A stretch of 64,000 nt of DNA from Thermoproteota archaeon (GTDB taxonomy: Archaea > Korarchaeota > Korarchaeia > Korarchaeales > Korarchaeaceae). The stretch lies in the NCBI GenBank assembly GCA_027491415.1, contig JAOZFH010000047.1:1-64000 (forward strand), given 5' to 3'. Every line of letters begins with the position of its first letter. Position 1 is the first letter of the stretch. Under the pieces are notes generated by a model, which was not told where the DNA came from, did not search any database, and saw only the letters and a program-made list of their open reading frames with translations. A program made the position numbers and the translations under genes. Positions 49,459 to 58,680 of this stretch are shown piece by piece.

Positions 49459-50803
49459 CTCGGGCACCTCCCGAGAAGCAGGGCGGATAAGCCGAAGGGC
49501 TGATGGTCTCCGTCAGCTCGCCCACTTGGCTGGTGGTCATGAACCTCCTGAGGTCCTCGCCCTCCATGCCCCTGCCCAAGGCTACCATGAGCTTCACCGT
49601 GGCCACCTCAGGGAGCGTGTCGGCCGCCGGTATCACGCCGGCCTGGAGCATCCTCCTGCCCGTGGCGTAGACCTTCAGATCCACTCTCCCAAACAGGCAC
49701 TGGGAAGTCACCACCACGGGGATTCCGGAGTCCACTATCGCCCCTATCTCGTCGACGATTCTATTTGGGACGTGTCCAAGCCCAGTCCCGGCCATGACTA
49801 TCCCTCTGTAGCCCGACGAGACTACTGCTTCCAAGAAGCCCCGTTCAATTCCTGGCCAGGCGTGGACCAGCGCGACGCGCGGCTCGATCTCGACCCTGGC
49901 CACCACCTCGGTGGGTTCGCTCGGCCTCCTCCTGAACCTGGGGTTCAGTATCTCTATACTCTTCTCGGTCACCCTTGCTAGGGGGGCCTCGTTCACCGAC
50001 ATGAAGGCGTCTCTCCTGGAGGTGTGCATCTTCCTCGCCCTGACTCCCCTGATCACCCAGGCGAAGTCGTCCGAGGTGCTGCCGTGCATGACTATAACGG
50101 ACTCCGCCATTGGCCCCTCGGCCGCTACCCTGACGGCCGCGGTGACATTCAGGACCGCGTCCGTGCTAGGTCGATCTATCGACCTCTGCGAGCCGACCAG
50201 CACCACGGGTCCAGTCAGGCCCTCCAGCATGAGGGCCAGCGCGGACGCCGTGTAGTGCATTGTGTCTGTTCCGTGGGCCACCACGACCCCGCTCGCTCCG
50301 GAGTTCAACTCCTCAGCCACCTTATTCGCTATCCTGCCCCACTCCTCTGGTCTGATGTCCTCGCTGAGCTTCGCCATCAGTGGGACGTAGGAGACGTTCG
50401 CCAGCTCGGCGATCTCAGGAACGAGGTCGATGAGTTCTTCGGGAGTCTCGGTGGGCTTAACCGCGCCTGTGGAGTAGTCGACTCTGGAGGCTATGGTGCC
50501 ACCCGTCACCACGATAGGGACTGATGGGAGACCCTCTCTGGGGGACACTCTCGGGGGAGAGGGCCTCTCGGGCGGTCTCGCTCTGCCCAGCACCTCGACG
50601 GAGGAGATCTTCTCTACGTCGATTCCCACGTTGTACCCGTTGGACATCTTCAGGACGACGTGGAGGTCGTCCAGAATCTCGGGCCTGGGCATTAGGATGC
50701 CCTCATAGATCCTCCTTCCCGCGGTAACCCTCAGCAGGTCGTAGTCCTTGGCTCCGGCTGACTCCAACAGCTCTCTGGCTCTTCCAGAGTAAGAGAGGTT
50801 CAT
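49451..50803 (-). CDS. gatD: Glu-tRNA(Gln) amidotransferase subunit D
   Basis: Asparaginase-like subunit that releases ammonia from glutamine for GatE. N-terminal beta-barrel domain (about 1-85), then the amidohydrolase: IVVTGGTIASRVD with the catalytic Thr, VVAHGTDTMHYTA with the second Thr-Asp pair, and SQRSIDRPSTDA. About 450 residues from ATG 50803; the frame runs up to TTG 50830 but no Shine-Dalgarno supports it. Follows hmgA on the same strand. Confidence 0.95.
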   Translation of the reverse strand: MNLSYSGRARELLESAGAKDYDLLRVTAGRRIYEGILMPRPEILDDLHVVLKMSNGYNVGIDVEKISSVEVLGRARPPERPSPPRVSPREGLPSVPIVVTGGTIASRVDYSTGAVKPTETPEELIDLVPEIAELANVSYVPLMAKLSEDIRPEEWGRIANKVAEELNSGASGVVVAHGTDTMHYTASALALMLEGLTGPVVLVGSQRSIDRPSTDAVLNVTAAVRVAAEGPMAESVIVMHGSTSDDFAWVIRGVRARKMHTSRRDAFMSVNEAPLARVTEKSIEILNPRFRRRPSEPTEVVARVEIEPRVALVHAWPGIERGFLEAVVSSGYRGIVMAGTGLGHVPNRIVDEIGAIVDSGIPVVVTSQCLFGRVDLKVYATGRRMLQAGVIPAADTLPEVATVKLMVALGRGMEGEDLRRFMTTSQVGELTETISPSAYPPCFSGGARVG

Positions 50804-50842
50804 CCCGTAGGGTCGCCCCTTGGTCAACAAAAACGGTGTCGG

Positions 50843-52081
50843 TCACCGATCGCTCCGCGACGCTCCACCTCGCCCAAGCTTCGCGTGACTGCGGGCGAGC
50901 GAACCCTCGGCCAGAGAAGCTAGCAGGGAGAGTTCTCCTGCGAGCGCCGTCGCGGCCACGATCTCCGCGAACTTCCGTGCGTTGGAGCCGGGGGGGTCCC
51001 CCCCTCCTGCGCAACCCAGCGACTCAAGCGCGGCCCTCGCGTAGGGCAGCCTAGTGCCACCCCCCACGGTGCCGACCTCTAGAGATGGGAGGGTCAAGGA
51101 CACGTACACTCCGTCCTCCCACCGCTCGACCGTGGTGATCCCCGTGCTCGACTCCACCACCTGAGCTGGATCTTGGCCATACGCTATGAACATGGCGGCT
51201 ACGACATTCGCGACGTTGGCGTTGAAGCCGCCCAGGGTCCCTGCCACCGACGACCCGAGCTGGTTCTTCCTCCAGCTGACCTCTACGAGCCTCTCTGGCG
51301 TGGTCTTCAGCCTCTTGTGCAGGAGTTCCGATGGGATGAAGGCCTCCGCCACGACGGTCTTTCCGCGGCCGGTGATCCAGTTCACGGCTGCCGCCTTCTT
51401 GTCGGAGCACACGTTCCCGCTGAGCGCCACTGGATCTATGTCCGGGAACAGCTCTGATATCCCCCTGACTATTCTGTCGGCCGACAGGGTGACCATGTTC
51501 ATGCCCATGGCGTCCCCCGTCTCGAACACGAGCCTGAGGAAGACCGTCCGGCCGGCCTGGAGAGGCTGAACCTGCTTTAGCCTCCCGTGCCTAGTGACCT
51601 CCCTAACCCATTCGGCGAGTTGATCGCTGTTCTGAACTGCCCACTCCGCAAGTTCGGCCGCTCTGGTCGCGTTAGGTGCGACAAAGGCCGGAGCTCGGGC
51701 CATACCGTCTCGGAGCACCTTAGTCTTTGCTCCTCCAGCCATGGTTATCGTCGTGGCCCCCCTGTTCACTGATGCAACCAGCGCCCCCTCGGTCGTCGCC
51801 AGCAGCGGGTAGAACGTCCCCCTCGCGTAGTCCCCCTCGACTGTCAGCGGCCCTACGACGCCCACCGGCACGCTGACCTCCCCGATCGGGTTCTCGATGT
51901 TCCAGCCGACGAGCTTGTTGAAGTCGAGCCTCGCCCGGCGGAGCGGTCCCAAGTCGACCCCTGTGAGCCGCTCCAAGAAGGCCAGCCTCACATCCGCGGC
52001 GGCGTTAGAGTCGCCCAGCTCAGAGTCCAGGTTCCTTAGCCTGATCTCGCCCGAGAGCAGCCTCCTCAGTAGGTCTTCCAA
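50843..52081 (-). CDS. hmgA: HMG-CoA reductase, class I
   Basis: Reduces HMG-CoA to mevalonate with NADPH, the committed step of isoprenoid lipid synthesis. ENPIGEVSVPVGVVGPL, TTEGALVASVNRG (catalytic Glu), GDAMGMNMVT, DKKAAAVNWITGRGKTVVAEA (catalytic Lys and the Asp downstream), GGTLGGFNANVAN and GGGTRLP. 412 residues. TTG start with GGTGA six bases before. Directly downstream of the DUF35, thiolase and HMG-CoA synthase genes. Confidence 0.97.
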   Translation of the reverse strand: MEDLLRRLLSGEIRLRNLDSELGDSNAAADVRLAFLERLTGVDLGPLRRARLDFNKLVGWNIENPIGEVSVPVGVVGPLTVEGDYARGTFYPLLATTEGALVASVNRGATTITMAGGAKTKVLRDGMARAPAFVAPNATRAAELAEWAVQNSDQLAEWVREVTRHGRLKQVQPLQAGRTVFLRLVFETGDAMGMNMVTLSADRIVRGISELFPDIDPVALSGNVCSDKKAAAVNWITGRGKTVVAEAFIPSELLHKRLKTTPERLVEVSWRKNQLGSSVAGTLGGFNANVANVVAAMFIAYGQDPAQVVESSTGITTVERWEDGVYVSLTLPSLEVGTVGGGTRLPYARAALESLGCAGGGDPPGSNARKFAEIVAATALAGELSLLASLAEGSLARSHAKLGRGGASRSDR

Positions 52082-52087
52082 TCGACC

Positions 52088-52501
52088 TCACCGCTCGAGC
52101 ACTGGCCTGAACTTCAGGCCGTAGGCCACTGGGCCCCCGTGGCCTCCGACCCTAACCTTCCTCAGCACCGCCTCGACCTCCATGCCCTGGGTGACCTCCT
52201 CGGGGTCGACGTCGGTTAGCTGTGAGAAGATCCTAGTTCCGTCCTCCAGCTCGATCAGCGCAAGTACGTAGGGCGTGTAGAACTCGTACCCCCGGGGGGC
52301 AGAGTGGACCACTGCGTGCTGGAGGACCCTCCCTCGCCTCGGCAGCCTAACCCTGCTCACGTTCCTTGACCCGCACCTCGGACAGACCTGCCTCGGCGGC
52401 AGGGAGCGGAACCCGCAGTCGTGACACTCAAAGCCCTCGAGCCTGTAGCGGGAGGGCATCTCACGCTTGATTGGCGGTATGCTCGGATTGAACGCCCACA
52501 T
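52088..52501 (-). CDS. DUF35 zinc-ribbon/OB-fold protein of the thiolase-HMG-CoA synthase complex
   Basis: Rubredoxin-like zinc ribbon (CHDCGFRSLPPRQVCPRCG) followed by an OB fold that binds acyl-CoA. In methanogens the DUF35 protein bridges thiolase and HMG-CoA synthase so that acetoacetyl-CoA is channelled; the same gene order here argues for the same role. 137 residues. ATG six bases after GGTGA, one base beyond the thiolase stop. Confidence 0.9.
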   Translation of the reverse strand: MWAFNPSIPPIKREMPSRYRLEGFECHDCGFRSLPPRQVCPRCGSRNVSRVRLPRRGRVLQHAVVHSAPRGYEFYTPYVLALIELEDGTRIFSQLTDVDPEEVTQGMEVEAVLRKVRVGGHGGPVAYGLKFRPVLER

Positions 52502-52502
52502 C

Positions 52503-53660
52503 TTAGCTCACCCTCCTAAGGATCGTCACCACGACGTTGGACCCGGTGCCCCCGACATTCATGGCGGCGCCCAGCTCCGGGCTCCCCGCCTGGGCCGGGC
52601 CCGCCCTGCCAGACAGCTGCCTATAGAGTTCCACGAACTGATACACCCCAGTGGCCCCAACGGGGTGCCCTCTGGCCTTGAGGCCCCCCTCTGGATTGAC
52701 CGGAAGGCTCCCCGACCTATCGGCGTCGCCTGACTCTATGAGCCTGCTGGCCTTGCCCGGCTCCACGACGCCCAGCGCCTCTAGGTTCAGGTAGCCCATC
52801 ACGCTGAACGCGTCGTGCACTTCCAAGACCTGCAGATCTCTCGGGGTCACCTCGGCCATCTCCATGGCCCTCTTTGCGGCCAACTTTGCTCCCTTGAGCT
52901 CCACAAGGTCCTCCCGGGTGTACAGCGCCATGGCGTCGGTCGCGGATCCGAAGCCCACGAGAGCCACGGAAATCCCCTCTCCGTCCCTTCTCTCGCTGGC
53001 GGAGAGGACGGCGGCCGCGGACCCGTCTCCCATCGGGGCGGAGTCCAGCAGCTTGATCGGGTCGGCGATCTTCGGGGAGGAGAGGTAGGCCTCCATCGTT
53101 ATCGGAAACCTCAGCTGGGCATATGGAACGTCCGATGCGTTCTTGTGCATCAGAATTGGCATCCATCCAAAGTCCTCCTCCTTCAGCCCGTACCTCTGGG
53201 CGTAGGCCCTCATGATCAGCGCGTTCAGAGACACGAAGGAGGCCCCCCAGAACAGCTCGTAGTCGGCCTCTGAGGCCGTGGCCAGGGCAGAGGTCACGTC
53301 CTCCGTGGCCGTCATGTCAGACATCTTCTCCACTCCGACCACGAGCACGCGGTCGAAGAGGCCAGACTTGATCGCCATGGCCGCGCTGACCACTGCGGCG
53401 CCGCCGGAGGCGCAGGCCGCCTCGACCTTGAATGCGGGGACTCCCGACAGGCCGAGGTAGTCCGCCACGTATGAGCCGAGATTCTCCTGTGCATTCAGGA
53501 TGCCTGACATCATGTTTCCGACGAACACCGCATCCACGCTCTCGACGCCAGCTTCCTCCATGGCGGCCAGGCCGGCCTCGACCGCCAGATCCCTCAGCCC
53601 CTTGTCCCACAGGTTTCCTATCTTCGTGAGACCAGACCCGATCACGTAGACCTCCCGCAT
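52503..53660 (-). CDS. Acetyl-CoA C-acetyltransferase (thiolase) of the mevalonate pathway
   Basis: Condenses two acetyl-CoA to acetoacetyl-CoA. Archaeal SCP-x-like thiolase group: catalytic Cys in VEAACASGGAAVVSAA (about 86), EVHDAFSVMGYLNLEALG, and the C-terminal NPEGGLKARGHPVGATG and VGGTGSNVVV. 385 residues from ATG 53660; the GTG at 53669 belongs to the Shine-Dalgarno. Lies between HMG-CoA synthase and DUF35. Confidence 0.95.
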   Translation of the reverse strand: MREVYVIGSGLTKIGNLWDKGLRDLAVEAGLAAMEEAGVESVDAVFVGNMMSGILNAQENLGSYVADYLGLSGVPAFKVEAACASGGAAVVSAAMAIKSGLFDRVLVVGVEKMSDMTATEDVTSALATASEADYELFWGASFVSLNALIMRAYAQRYGLKEEDFGWMPILMHKNASDVPYAQLRFPITMEAYLSSPKIADPIKLLDSAPMGDGSAAAVLSASERRDGEGISVALVGFGSATDAMALYTREDLVELKGAKLAAKRAMEMAEVTPRDLQVLEVHDAFSVMGYLNLEALGVVEPGKASRLIESGDADRSGSLPVNPEGGLKARGHPVGATGVYQFVELYRQLSGRAGPAQAGSPELGAAMNVGGTGSNVVVTILRRVS

Positions 53661-53673
53661 CATCAGCACCCCC

Positions 53674-54750
53674 TCAGTAGGCTCCCACGTCTGAGGGCAT
53701 CACGTACATCCTCATGCTCCTGGCGTAGTAGGGATAGTCCACGTACACCTTCCTCCTGAGGTAAACCTCCAGCCTCGGAGCGCGGTCTCTGGCCTCGACT
53801 ATCCTATCCCTCACCTCGATGTGGAAGGCGTCGCTGCCGGCTCCAGAGCCGAAAGACACCACGAGAATCTTGGCGCCGGGCTCCGCAACGTCGAGGACCG
53901 CGGAGAGCCCCACCAGGGAGGAGCCGCTGTAGGTGTTCCCGATGATAGGGGTTATCAGGCCCGGCTCTATTTGCTCCTTGGTGAAGCCAAGCTTCTTGCC
54001 GACCCTCTTCGGGAACTTTCCGTTGGGCTGGTGAAACACAACGAAGTCGTAGTCCTGTGGAGTGGTTCCCATCTCCTCCATCAGGGCCTTGGCCGCCGAC
54101 ATGATGTGGTGGAAGTAGGCCGGCTCTCCGGTGAAGGCCCTGGCGTGGGACGGATACTTCATGTGCGCCCTCCTCCAGAAGTCCGGGGTATCCGTGACGT
54201 ATGAGTAGGAGGCGACGATCTCCGCGACGGACTCCTCCGCCGGCCCGAGCACGAACGCGGCCCCTCCTGCCGAGGCCGTGTACTCCAGGGGATCACCCGG
54301 CGCCCCCTGAGACGTGTCGGCTCCTACAGCCAGCCCGTACTTGATCATACCAGATCCGACCAACCCCGTGACCGCCTGGATGGCCTCCGTCCCTGCCTTG
54401 CATGCGAACTCGAAGTCCGCTCCCGTCGTCGCCCCGCTCGCCCCTATGGCCTCCGCCAGTATGGTTGAGGTGGGCTTCACGGCGTAGGGCTTAGACTCGG
54501 TGCCGACGTAGACCGCTCCAAGCTCTGACGGGTCTATTCCCGCCCTGGCGATCGCGTTTTGAGCTGCCTCATACGCTATGGTGAGGGTGTCCTCGTCCAG
54601 GCCAGGGACGCTCTTCTCCGTGACCATCAGACCAGAGGCGTACCTCTTGTAGTCGCGCCCCCAGGCCTGAGCCAGGTCCTCCTCCTTAATACGGTACCGG
54701 GGGACGTACGCTCCCCAGCCCACGATGCCCACGGGCCTCTGAGGCTTCAA
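53674..54750 (-). CDS. Hydroxymethylglutaryl-CoA synthase, archaeal
   Basis: Joins acetyl-CoA and acetoacetyl-CoA. [15 protein letters not shown] start, catalytic Glu region in the [10 protein letters not shown] helix, catalytic Cys in [13 protein letters not shown] (about 115), [11 protein letters not shown] with the His, and [12 protein letters not shown]. 358 residues. TTG start six bases after GGTGA; its first codons overlap the iorB stop as TTGA. 13 bases before thiolase. Confidence 0.96.
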   Translation of the reverse strand: MKPQRPVGIVGWGAYVPRYRIKEEDLAQAWGRDYKRYASGLMVTEKSVPGLDEDTLTIAYEAAQNAIARAGIDPSELGAVYVGTESKPYAVKPTSTILAEAIGASGATTGADFEFACKAGTEAIQAVTGLVGSGMIKYGLAVGADTSQGAPGDPLEYTASAGGAAFVLGPAEESVAEIVASYSYVTDTPDFWRRAHMKYPSHARAFTGEPAYFHHIMSAAKALMEEMGTTPQDYDFVVFHQPNGKFPKRVGKKLGFTKEQIEPGLITPIIGNTYSGSSLVGLSAVLDVAEPGAKILVVSFGSGAGSDAFHIEVRDRIVEARDRAPRLEVYLRRKVYVDYPYYARSMRMYVMPSDVGAY

Positions 54751-55376
54751 GTCGTCTCACCTCTGGAAACCTCGTTGTACCCCATCCAGAAGGCCCTCTC
54801 GTTCTCCTCGAGGGCAAACTTGGGGACTCTCGCCTTGACGGCCTCGACCAACTCGTCTGGACCGATCGGGATGACGCCCGTGGCCGACAGGGCGCCCAGC
54901 ATCACCACGTTGACCGTTCGGGGGTTGCCCGCCCTTATGGCCAAGGAGGCGGCGTCTATCACGTAGATCCTTTCGGGCTCCAGCCTGCTCTCCAAGACTT
55001 CGAGCAGGTCCTCCCTCCCAGGATACCTCACGTGCCCCGTGAAGTGCGCGAGCGGGTACATGAGAGCGTTGTTCACTACGAGTATTCCGTCGTCTGGCTT
55101 GAGCAGGCGCAGGTGCCTAGCCGCCTCCGACATCTCGAACCCAACGACTGCATTGGCCCGGCCCGGGGGGATCTTCGGGCTGTAGACCGCGCTCCCCATC
55201 CTCACGTGGCTGTAGACCGAGCCCTCCCTCTGGGCAAGGCCGTGAACGTTGGCTATCCTCACGTTGAGGCCAGCCTTCATTGCGGCTAGGCCGAGCGCGT
55301 CGGACGCCACGACGACTCCCTGCCCTCCCACCCCGGCGAGGACCACATTCACTTCGTCTACCTTGGCGGATGCCAT
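54747..55376 (-). CDS. iorB: Indolepyruvate:ferredoxin oxidoreductase, beta subunit
   Basis: Gamma-type domain of 2-oxoacid ferredoxin oxidoreductases: [21 protein letters not shown] at the N-terminus, then [14 protein letters not shown]. With IorA it oxidatively decarboxylates aryl pyruvates to aryl acetyl-CoA. 209 residues from ATG 55376, just after the iorA stop; a longer frame to 55481 would overlap iorA by 100 bases. The stop overlaps the HMG-CoA synthase start. Confidence 0.94.
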   Translation of the reverse strand: MASAKVDEVNVVLAGVGGQGVVVASDALGLAAMKAGLNVRIANVHGLAQREGSVYSHVRMGSAVYSPKIPPGRANAVVGFEMSEAARHLRLLKPDDGILVVNNALMYPLAHFTGHVRYPGREDLLEVLESRLEPERIYVIDAASLAIRAGNPRTVNVVMLGALSATGVIPIGPDELVEAVKARVPKFALEENERAFWMGYNEVSRGETT

Positions 55377-55380
55377 GGGC

Positions 55381-57270
55381 TCATCCCTCCCTGACGATGG
55401 CCCCGGTCGGGCACACTTGGGCGCATATGGTGCAGCCTGTGCACTTGCCCCCGTAGATGAACGCCTTGTTGAGTTCTTCATCGAAACCGAGGGCCGGGCA
55501 GCCCGTCTTGATGCACTCCTTGCACCCCACGCAGGCGGACGGGTTGACGGTCATCGGCCTGGGACGGAGCCCCTTCTTACGGAGCCGCCTCAGTACCTGC
55601 AGGGTGCACTCCGCCCGGAACACGAGGACTGCCGGCAGTCCAGATGATTCGGCTGACCTGATGGCCTCTACCACGGCCTCCTCCGCCGCCTTGAGGTTGT
55701 AAGGACTCAGAACCCGCACGAAAGGTATCTGGAAGGCCTTGGCCACGTCCTCCGGCTTGAGGACCGGCGCCTGATCCCCGATCGCGTTGACTCCGGACGT
55801 GGGGCTAGGCTGGTGTCCAGTCATGCAGGTCCACCTGTTGTCGAAGACCGCCACGACTATGGGGGCCCTGTTGACGACCGCATTCACCAGCGCCGGGAGC
55901 CCACCGTGGAAGAATGTGGAGTCCCCTATCACGGCCACCACCGGCCTAGTCTCGCCCGCCTTCTTCGCGGCGGCGGCCATGGCGATGCTGGACCCCATCG
56001 CTATGCAGGTATCGATTGCGTCTAGAGGAGGATTCGAGCCCTGGTTGTAGCACCCCCTATCCCCGAAGACGAGCCCATCGACGCCCAGCCGTGCGAACGC
56101 GGCCTTAATCGAGAGGTAAGACCCCCTATGAGGACATCCGGCGCACATCTGGGGGATCCTCCTCCCCACGGAGGAGGAAACCTCATCCAAGGTGGTAAGC
56201 GTCAGGGCGGGGTAGTTCACATCAAATAGATCGCTCAGAACCCTACCGACGAGTTCGGGGCTGTACTCTCCATACCTCGGGAGGTGGCCCGTGTTCTTGC
56301 CGTAAACCTCCACCCCCACCCCGTTGAGCTCGGCTATCCTGATTACCTGATCCTCCAAAAAGGGCTCGAGTTCCTCCAAAACAACAACCTTGTCGACGGA
56401 GCGGAGGAAGTCCAGAACAGGCTCCTCAGGGATGGGATACTGGCCGATCAGCTTCAAGACCGGCACCTTCTCCAGTAGACCCTCCGCGGCCAGGACGTCC
56501 ATTGCGTAGTTGTGTGGAACCCCTGTGGTGATTAGCCCCCAGACGCCGCTGTCCGGCCCGAACCTCTGAACGAAGGGCTCGTCCTCAAACACCTTTTCTA
56601 CCCTCTCTAGTCTCTCGAAGAGCTTCGGAATATTGGCCCTCGCGTGAGGGGCTATGCTGACGAGCCGGGGGTGATCTTTGGGGAAGTTGGGCTTCCTCTT
56701 CTCCAGCCTGAGCGGTCCCAGCCGGACTGGGGCCTTGGAGTGAGCCACCGCCGCCGTGTATCTGAACAGCACAGGCGTCTTCATATCTTCGGAGAGGTCC
56801 ATGGCCCAGACGATGAGATCCTTGGCCTCTGCAGGATCTGACGGTTCCACCACCGGAATGTTTACTATCCTCCCGTGAAACCTCGTGTCCACGGAGCTCT
56901 GAGAGCTGTGCGGGTGTGGATCGTCGGCCGAGACTATGACGAGGCCCGCGTCCACCCCAGTTATTGCCGCCACCGCGAGCGGATCCAGGATCCAGTGCGC
57001 ACCCAGGTGCTTCATCACGGTCATGGACCTCAGTCCTGCGAGGGCCGCCGAGTAGGCGGCCTCGAAGGCGACCTTCTCGTTCGTCGACCACTCGACGTAG
57101 ATTCCCGCCTTGCTGGCAACTCTCGAAAGGTTCGCGAGCACCTCGCTGCTGGGGGTTCCCGGGTACGCCGTGACGAACTGAGCTCCGGCCTCTAGGGCGC
57201 CCCGAGCAATGGCCTCATTGCCCATCATTAGGGCGACCTTCTCTCCCTCCTCCAGCAGGATTGCGGCCAT
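55381..57270 (-). CDS. iorA: Indolepyruvate:ferredoxin oxidoreductase, alpha subunit
   Basis: Thiamine-diphosphate subunit. Pyrimidine-binding domain first (AYPGTPSSEVL, STNEKVAFEAAYSAALAG), pyrophosphate-binding domain later (AVIGDSTFFHGGLPALVNAV, VFDNRWTCMTGHQPSPTSG), and two C-terminal ferredoxin clusters (CVGCKECIKTGCPAL and CTGCTICAQVCPTGA, the last about 600-615). Typical of peptide-fermenting archaea. 629 residues from ATG 57270, five bases after GGTGA; TATA TTTAATAAA at 57319 gives a short leader. First gene of an eight-gene minus-strand array through gatE. Confidence 0.96.
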   Translation of the reverse strand: MAAILLEEGEKVALMMGNEAIARGALEAGAQFVTAYPGTPSSEVLANLSRVASKAGIYVEWSTNEKVAFEAAYSAALAGLRSMTVMKHLGAHWILDPLAVAAITGVDAGLVIVSADDPHPHSSQSSVDTRFHGRIVNIPVVEPSDPAEAKDLIVWAMDLSEDMKTPVLFRYTAAVAHSKAPVRLGPLRLEKRKPNFPKDHPRLVSIAPHARANIPKLFERLERVEKVFEDEPFVQRFGPDSGVWGLITTGVPHNYAMDVLAAEGLLEKVPVLKLIGQYPIPEEPVLDFLRSVDKVVVLEELEPFLEDQVIRIAELNGVGVEVYGKNTGHLPRYGEYSPELVGRVLSDLFDVNYPALTLTTLDEVSSSVGRRIPQMCAGCPHRGSYLSIKAAFARLGVDGLVFGDRGCYNQGSNPPLDAIDTCIAMGSSIAMAAAAKKAGETRPVVAVIGDSTFFHGGLPALVNAVVNRAPIVVAVFDNRWTCMTGHQPSPTSGVNAIGDQAPVLKPEDVAKAFQIPFVRVLSPYNLKAAEEAVVEAIRSAESSGLPAVLVFRAECTLQVLRRLRKKGLRPRPMTVNPSACVGCKECIKTGCPALGFDEELNKAFIYGGKCTGCTICAQVCPTGAIVREG

Positions 57271-57318
57271 TGCCATCACCTTAGCGCAATTTTTTAGGCG
57301 ATTGCCAAACATCGTTGG

Positions 57319-57327
57319 TTTATTAAA
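57319..57327 (-). promoter_or_regulatory. TATA box of iorA
   Basis: TTTAATAAA on the minus strand; start of transcription predicted near 57297, leader of about 27 bases carrying GGTGA. Possible promoter of the whole iorAB-mevalonate-gatDE array. Confidence 0.6.
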
Positions 57328-57451
57328 CTTTACGGTCCTAGAATCAGTGTAAGAGTGACGGGATATAGGTCCAATAGCTCGGCGATTTATCCGGCTAGCC
57401 CCAGATCAAATAAATGTTGACTATCGAGCGTTTACTATCCAGAGGGCGCGC

Positions 57452-58207
57452 CTACAAGGACGCTCTCAGCCGCTCGACCAGTTCACCGATCTCTGGGAGC
57501 TTGGATACCACTAACCCGACGTTGGAAAGTTTCGCAAGCCTCACCGCAAGCGGGTCGACCGAGTCGGGCTTTAGACCGTGGAGGACTACGAGAGCTGGCC
57601 TCACGTCGAACACCCTTATCGCCACCATCGGCGACCTGCCTGTGGAAACTTTGGTGAATATGAGGGCCCTCTCGGTGGACGAGCCGAAGAGCCTCATGAA
57701 GTCCGCCCCGGAGAGAGTTTCTATGGCCTTCACGCTGTCTATCACCGTATAGCCGTAGATGTACTTGGATCCCTCAGGCTCCACTAGGGCCTCGCCCTCT
57801 ATGACCTCCACGAACTTTCCCGTCTCCACCGGGGCGGCGAGCTCCCTTATGTCGACTACGCTCACCAGCATGTCCGAGATGCCCAGGGTCCTCGCCAGAG
57901 TCTTAATCGTCGCTCCTCCCCTTCTCTCGTCAAGTTCCAGCAGGGCCTCAACGAACCTTCGCAGGACGAGAGAGCCGGGGCTTCTCCTCCTCCCCGACTC
58001 ATAGTCAGATATAACGGAGGCAGACACCTCCAGCGCCCTGGCGAGCTCGCTCTGCTTGATTCCAAAGTACTGCCTCCACTTCCTCATTGCGAGCCCGATG
58101 TCGCTTGAGAACAGTATATCTCCCGCTATCTTCTTGGCGATAGTCTCCCTCAGTATGCGCCTGTGATAAGATGCGACGACCTCCTCTGAGGAGCCACCCT
58201 CGGACAA
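57452..58207 (-). CDS. Archaeal HTH (Xre-type) transcriptional regulator
   Basis: Residues about 50-105 hold a lambda-repressor-like helix-turn-helix (IKQSELARALEVSASVISDYE, GRRRSPG). The C-terminal half (about 130-250) resembles a CBS- or ligand-sensing fold seen in the archaeal 'putative HTH regulator' family. I set the start at TTG 58207: the TATA box TTTATAAA (58252-58259) overlaps the first ATG (58252), and GGTG lies six bases before the TTG, giving a leader of about 22 bases. 251 residues. Target unknown; divergent neighbours do not reveal it. Confidence 0.8.
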   Translation of the reverse strand: MSEGGSSEEVVASYHRRILRETIAKKIAGDILFSSDIGLAMRKWRQYFGIKQSELARALEVSASVISDYESGRRRSPGSLVLRRFVEALLELDERRGGATIKTLARTLGISDMLVSVVDIRELAAPVETGKFVEVIEGEALVEPEGSKYIYGYTVIDSVKAIETLSGADFMRLFGSSTERALIFTKVSTGRSPMVAIRVFDVRPALVVLHGLKPDSVDPLAVRLAKLSNVGLVVSKLPEIGELVERLRASL

Positions 58208-58251
58208 AAGCACCACCTTTCCAATAGCTCGATGGCAGATCTCTCCGATCA

Positions 58252-58259
58252 TTTATAAA
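58252..58259 (-). promoter_or_regulatory. TATA box of the HTH regulator gene
   Basis: Perfect palindrome TTTATAAA between the SWIM gene stop and the regulator. It overlaps ATG 58252, so that codon cannot be in the mRNA if this box is used. Confidence 0.6.
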
Positions 58260-58263
58260 GCGT

Positions 58264-58668
58264 TCATCGACATCGACCGTCGTCGTTGCCCTCAGGGGCA
58301 TGTCGGGGATCGTTTCGGAAATCCGTTAGCCTCATCAGAAGTCGAGTGAGCTCTCCCCGATTCATTACCCTCTCACGGACTTTCCCCTCCGCCTCCGCAA
58401 TCTCTTTGGCTATCAGGTGGTAACAGTAGGGCCGGCCCCTTCGGAGGAGGGCCTCAATGTAGAAGTCGGTGCACGTGCAGAAGTAGTCCCCCAACACCAA
58501 GTAGGCGCCCCGCTCCCCCTCCACAACCCACGCCTTGAAGCCCTCGGTCGAGGATATCCTTATCACGCGGCCCTCTTCGACGGCCCTGATGGCCTTAACC
58601 GCGCTCTCGGGAGGGAGAAGCCGCAGGAGCTCTCTAGATCCATCCTGTCTACGGGGGGCGCGCCTCAG
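58264..58668 (-). CDS. Small SWIM zinc-finger protein, CTG start
   Basis: The SWIM motif CxCx(n)CxH is complete: CTCTDF then PYCYHL. It is preceded by the usual beta hairpin (GRVIRISS, AWVVEGERGAYLVLGDYF). The conserved lead-in SAVKAIRAVEEGRV lies upstream of the only canonical start (GTG 58566), so the protein must begin earlier. No other ATG, GTG or TTG occurs before the in-frame TAG at 58686; CTG 58668 follows GGTGA by seven bases and gives 134 residues. Similar small archaeal SWIM proteins pair with Rad55-like or Sws1-type factors. Divergent from the phosphoesterase at 58681. Confidence 0.78.
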   Translation of the reverse strand: MRRAPRRQDGSRELLRLLPPESAVKAIRAVEEGRVIRISSTEGFKAWVVEGERGAYLVLGDYFCTCTDFYIEALLRRGRPYCYHLIAKEIAEAEGKVRERVMNRGELTRLLMRLTDFRNDPRHAPEGNDDGRCR

Positions 58669-58675
58669 TTGAGGA

Positions 58676-58680
58676 TCACC
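58676..58680 (-). promoter_or_regulatory. Shine-Dalgarno that defines a CTG start (SWIM protein)
   Basis: GGTGA on the minus strand, seven bases before CTG 58668, directly next to the ATG (58681) of the divergent gene. Confidence 0.6.
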
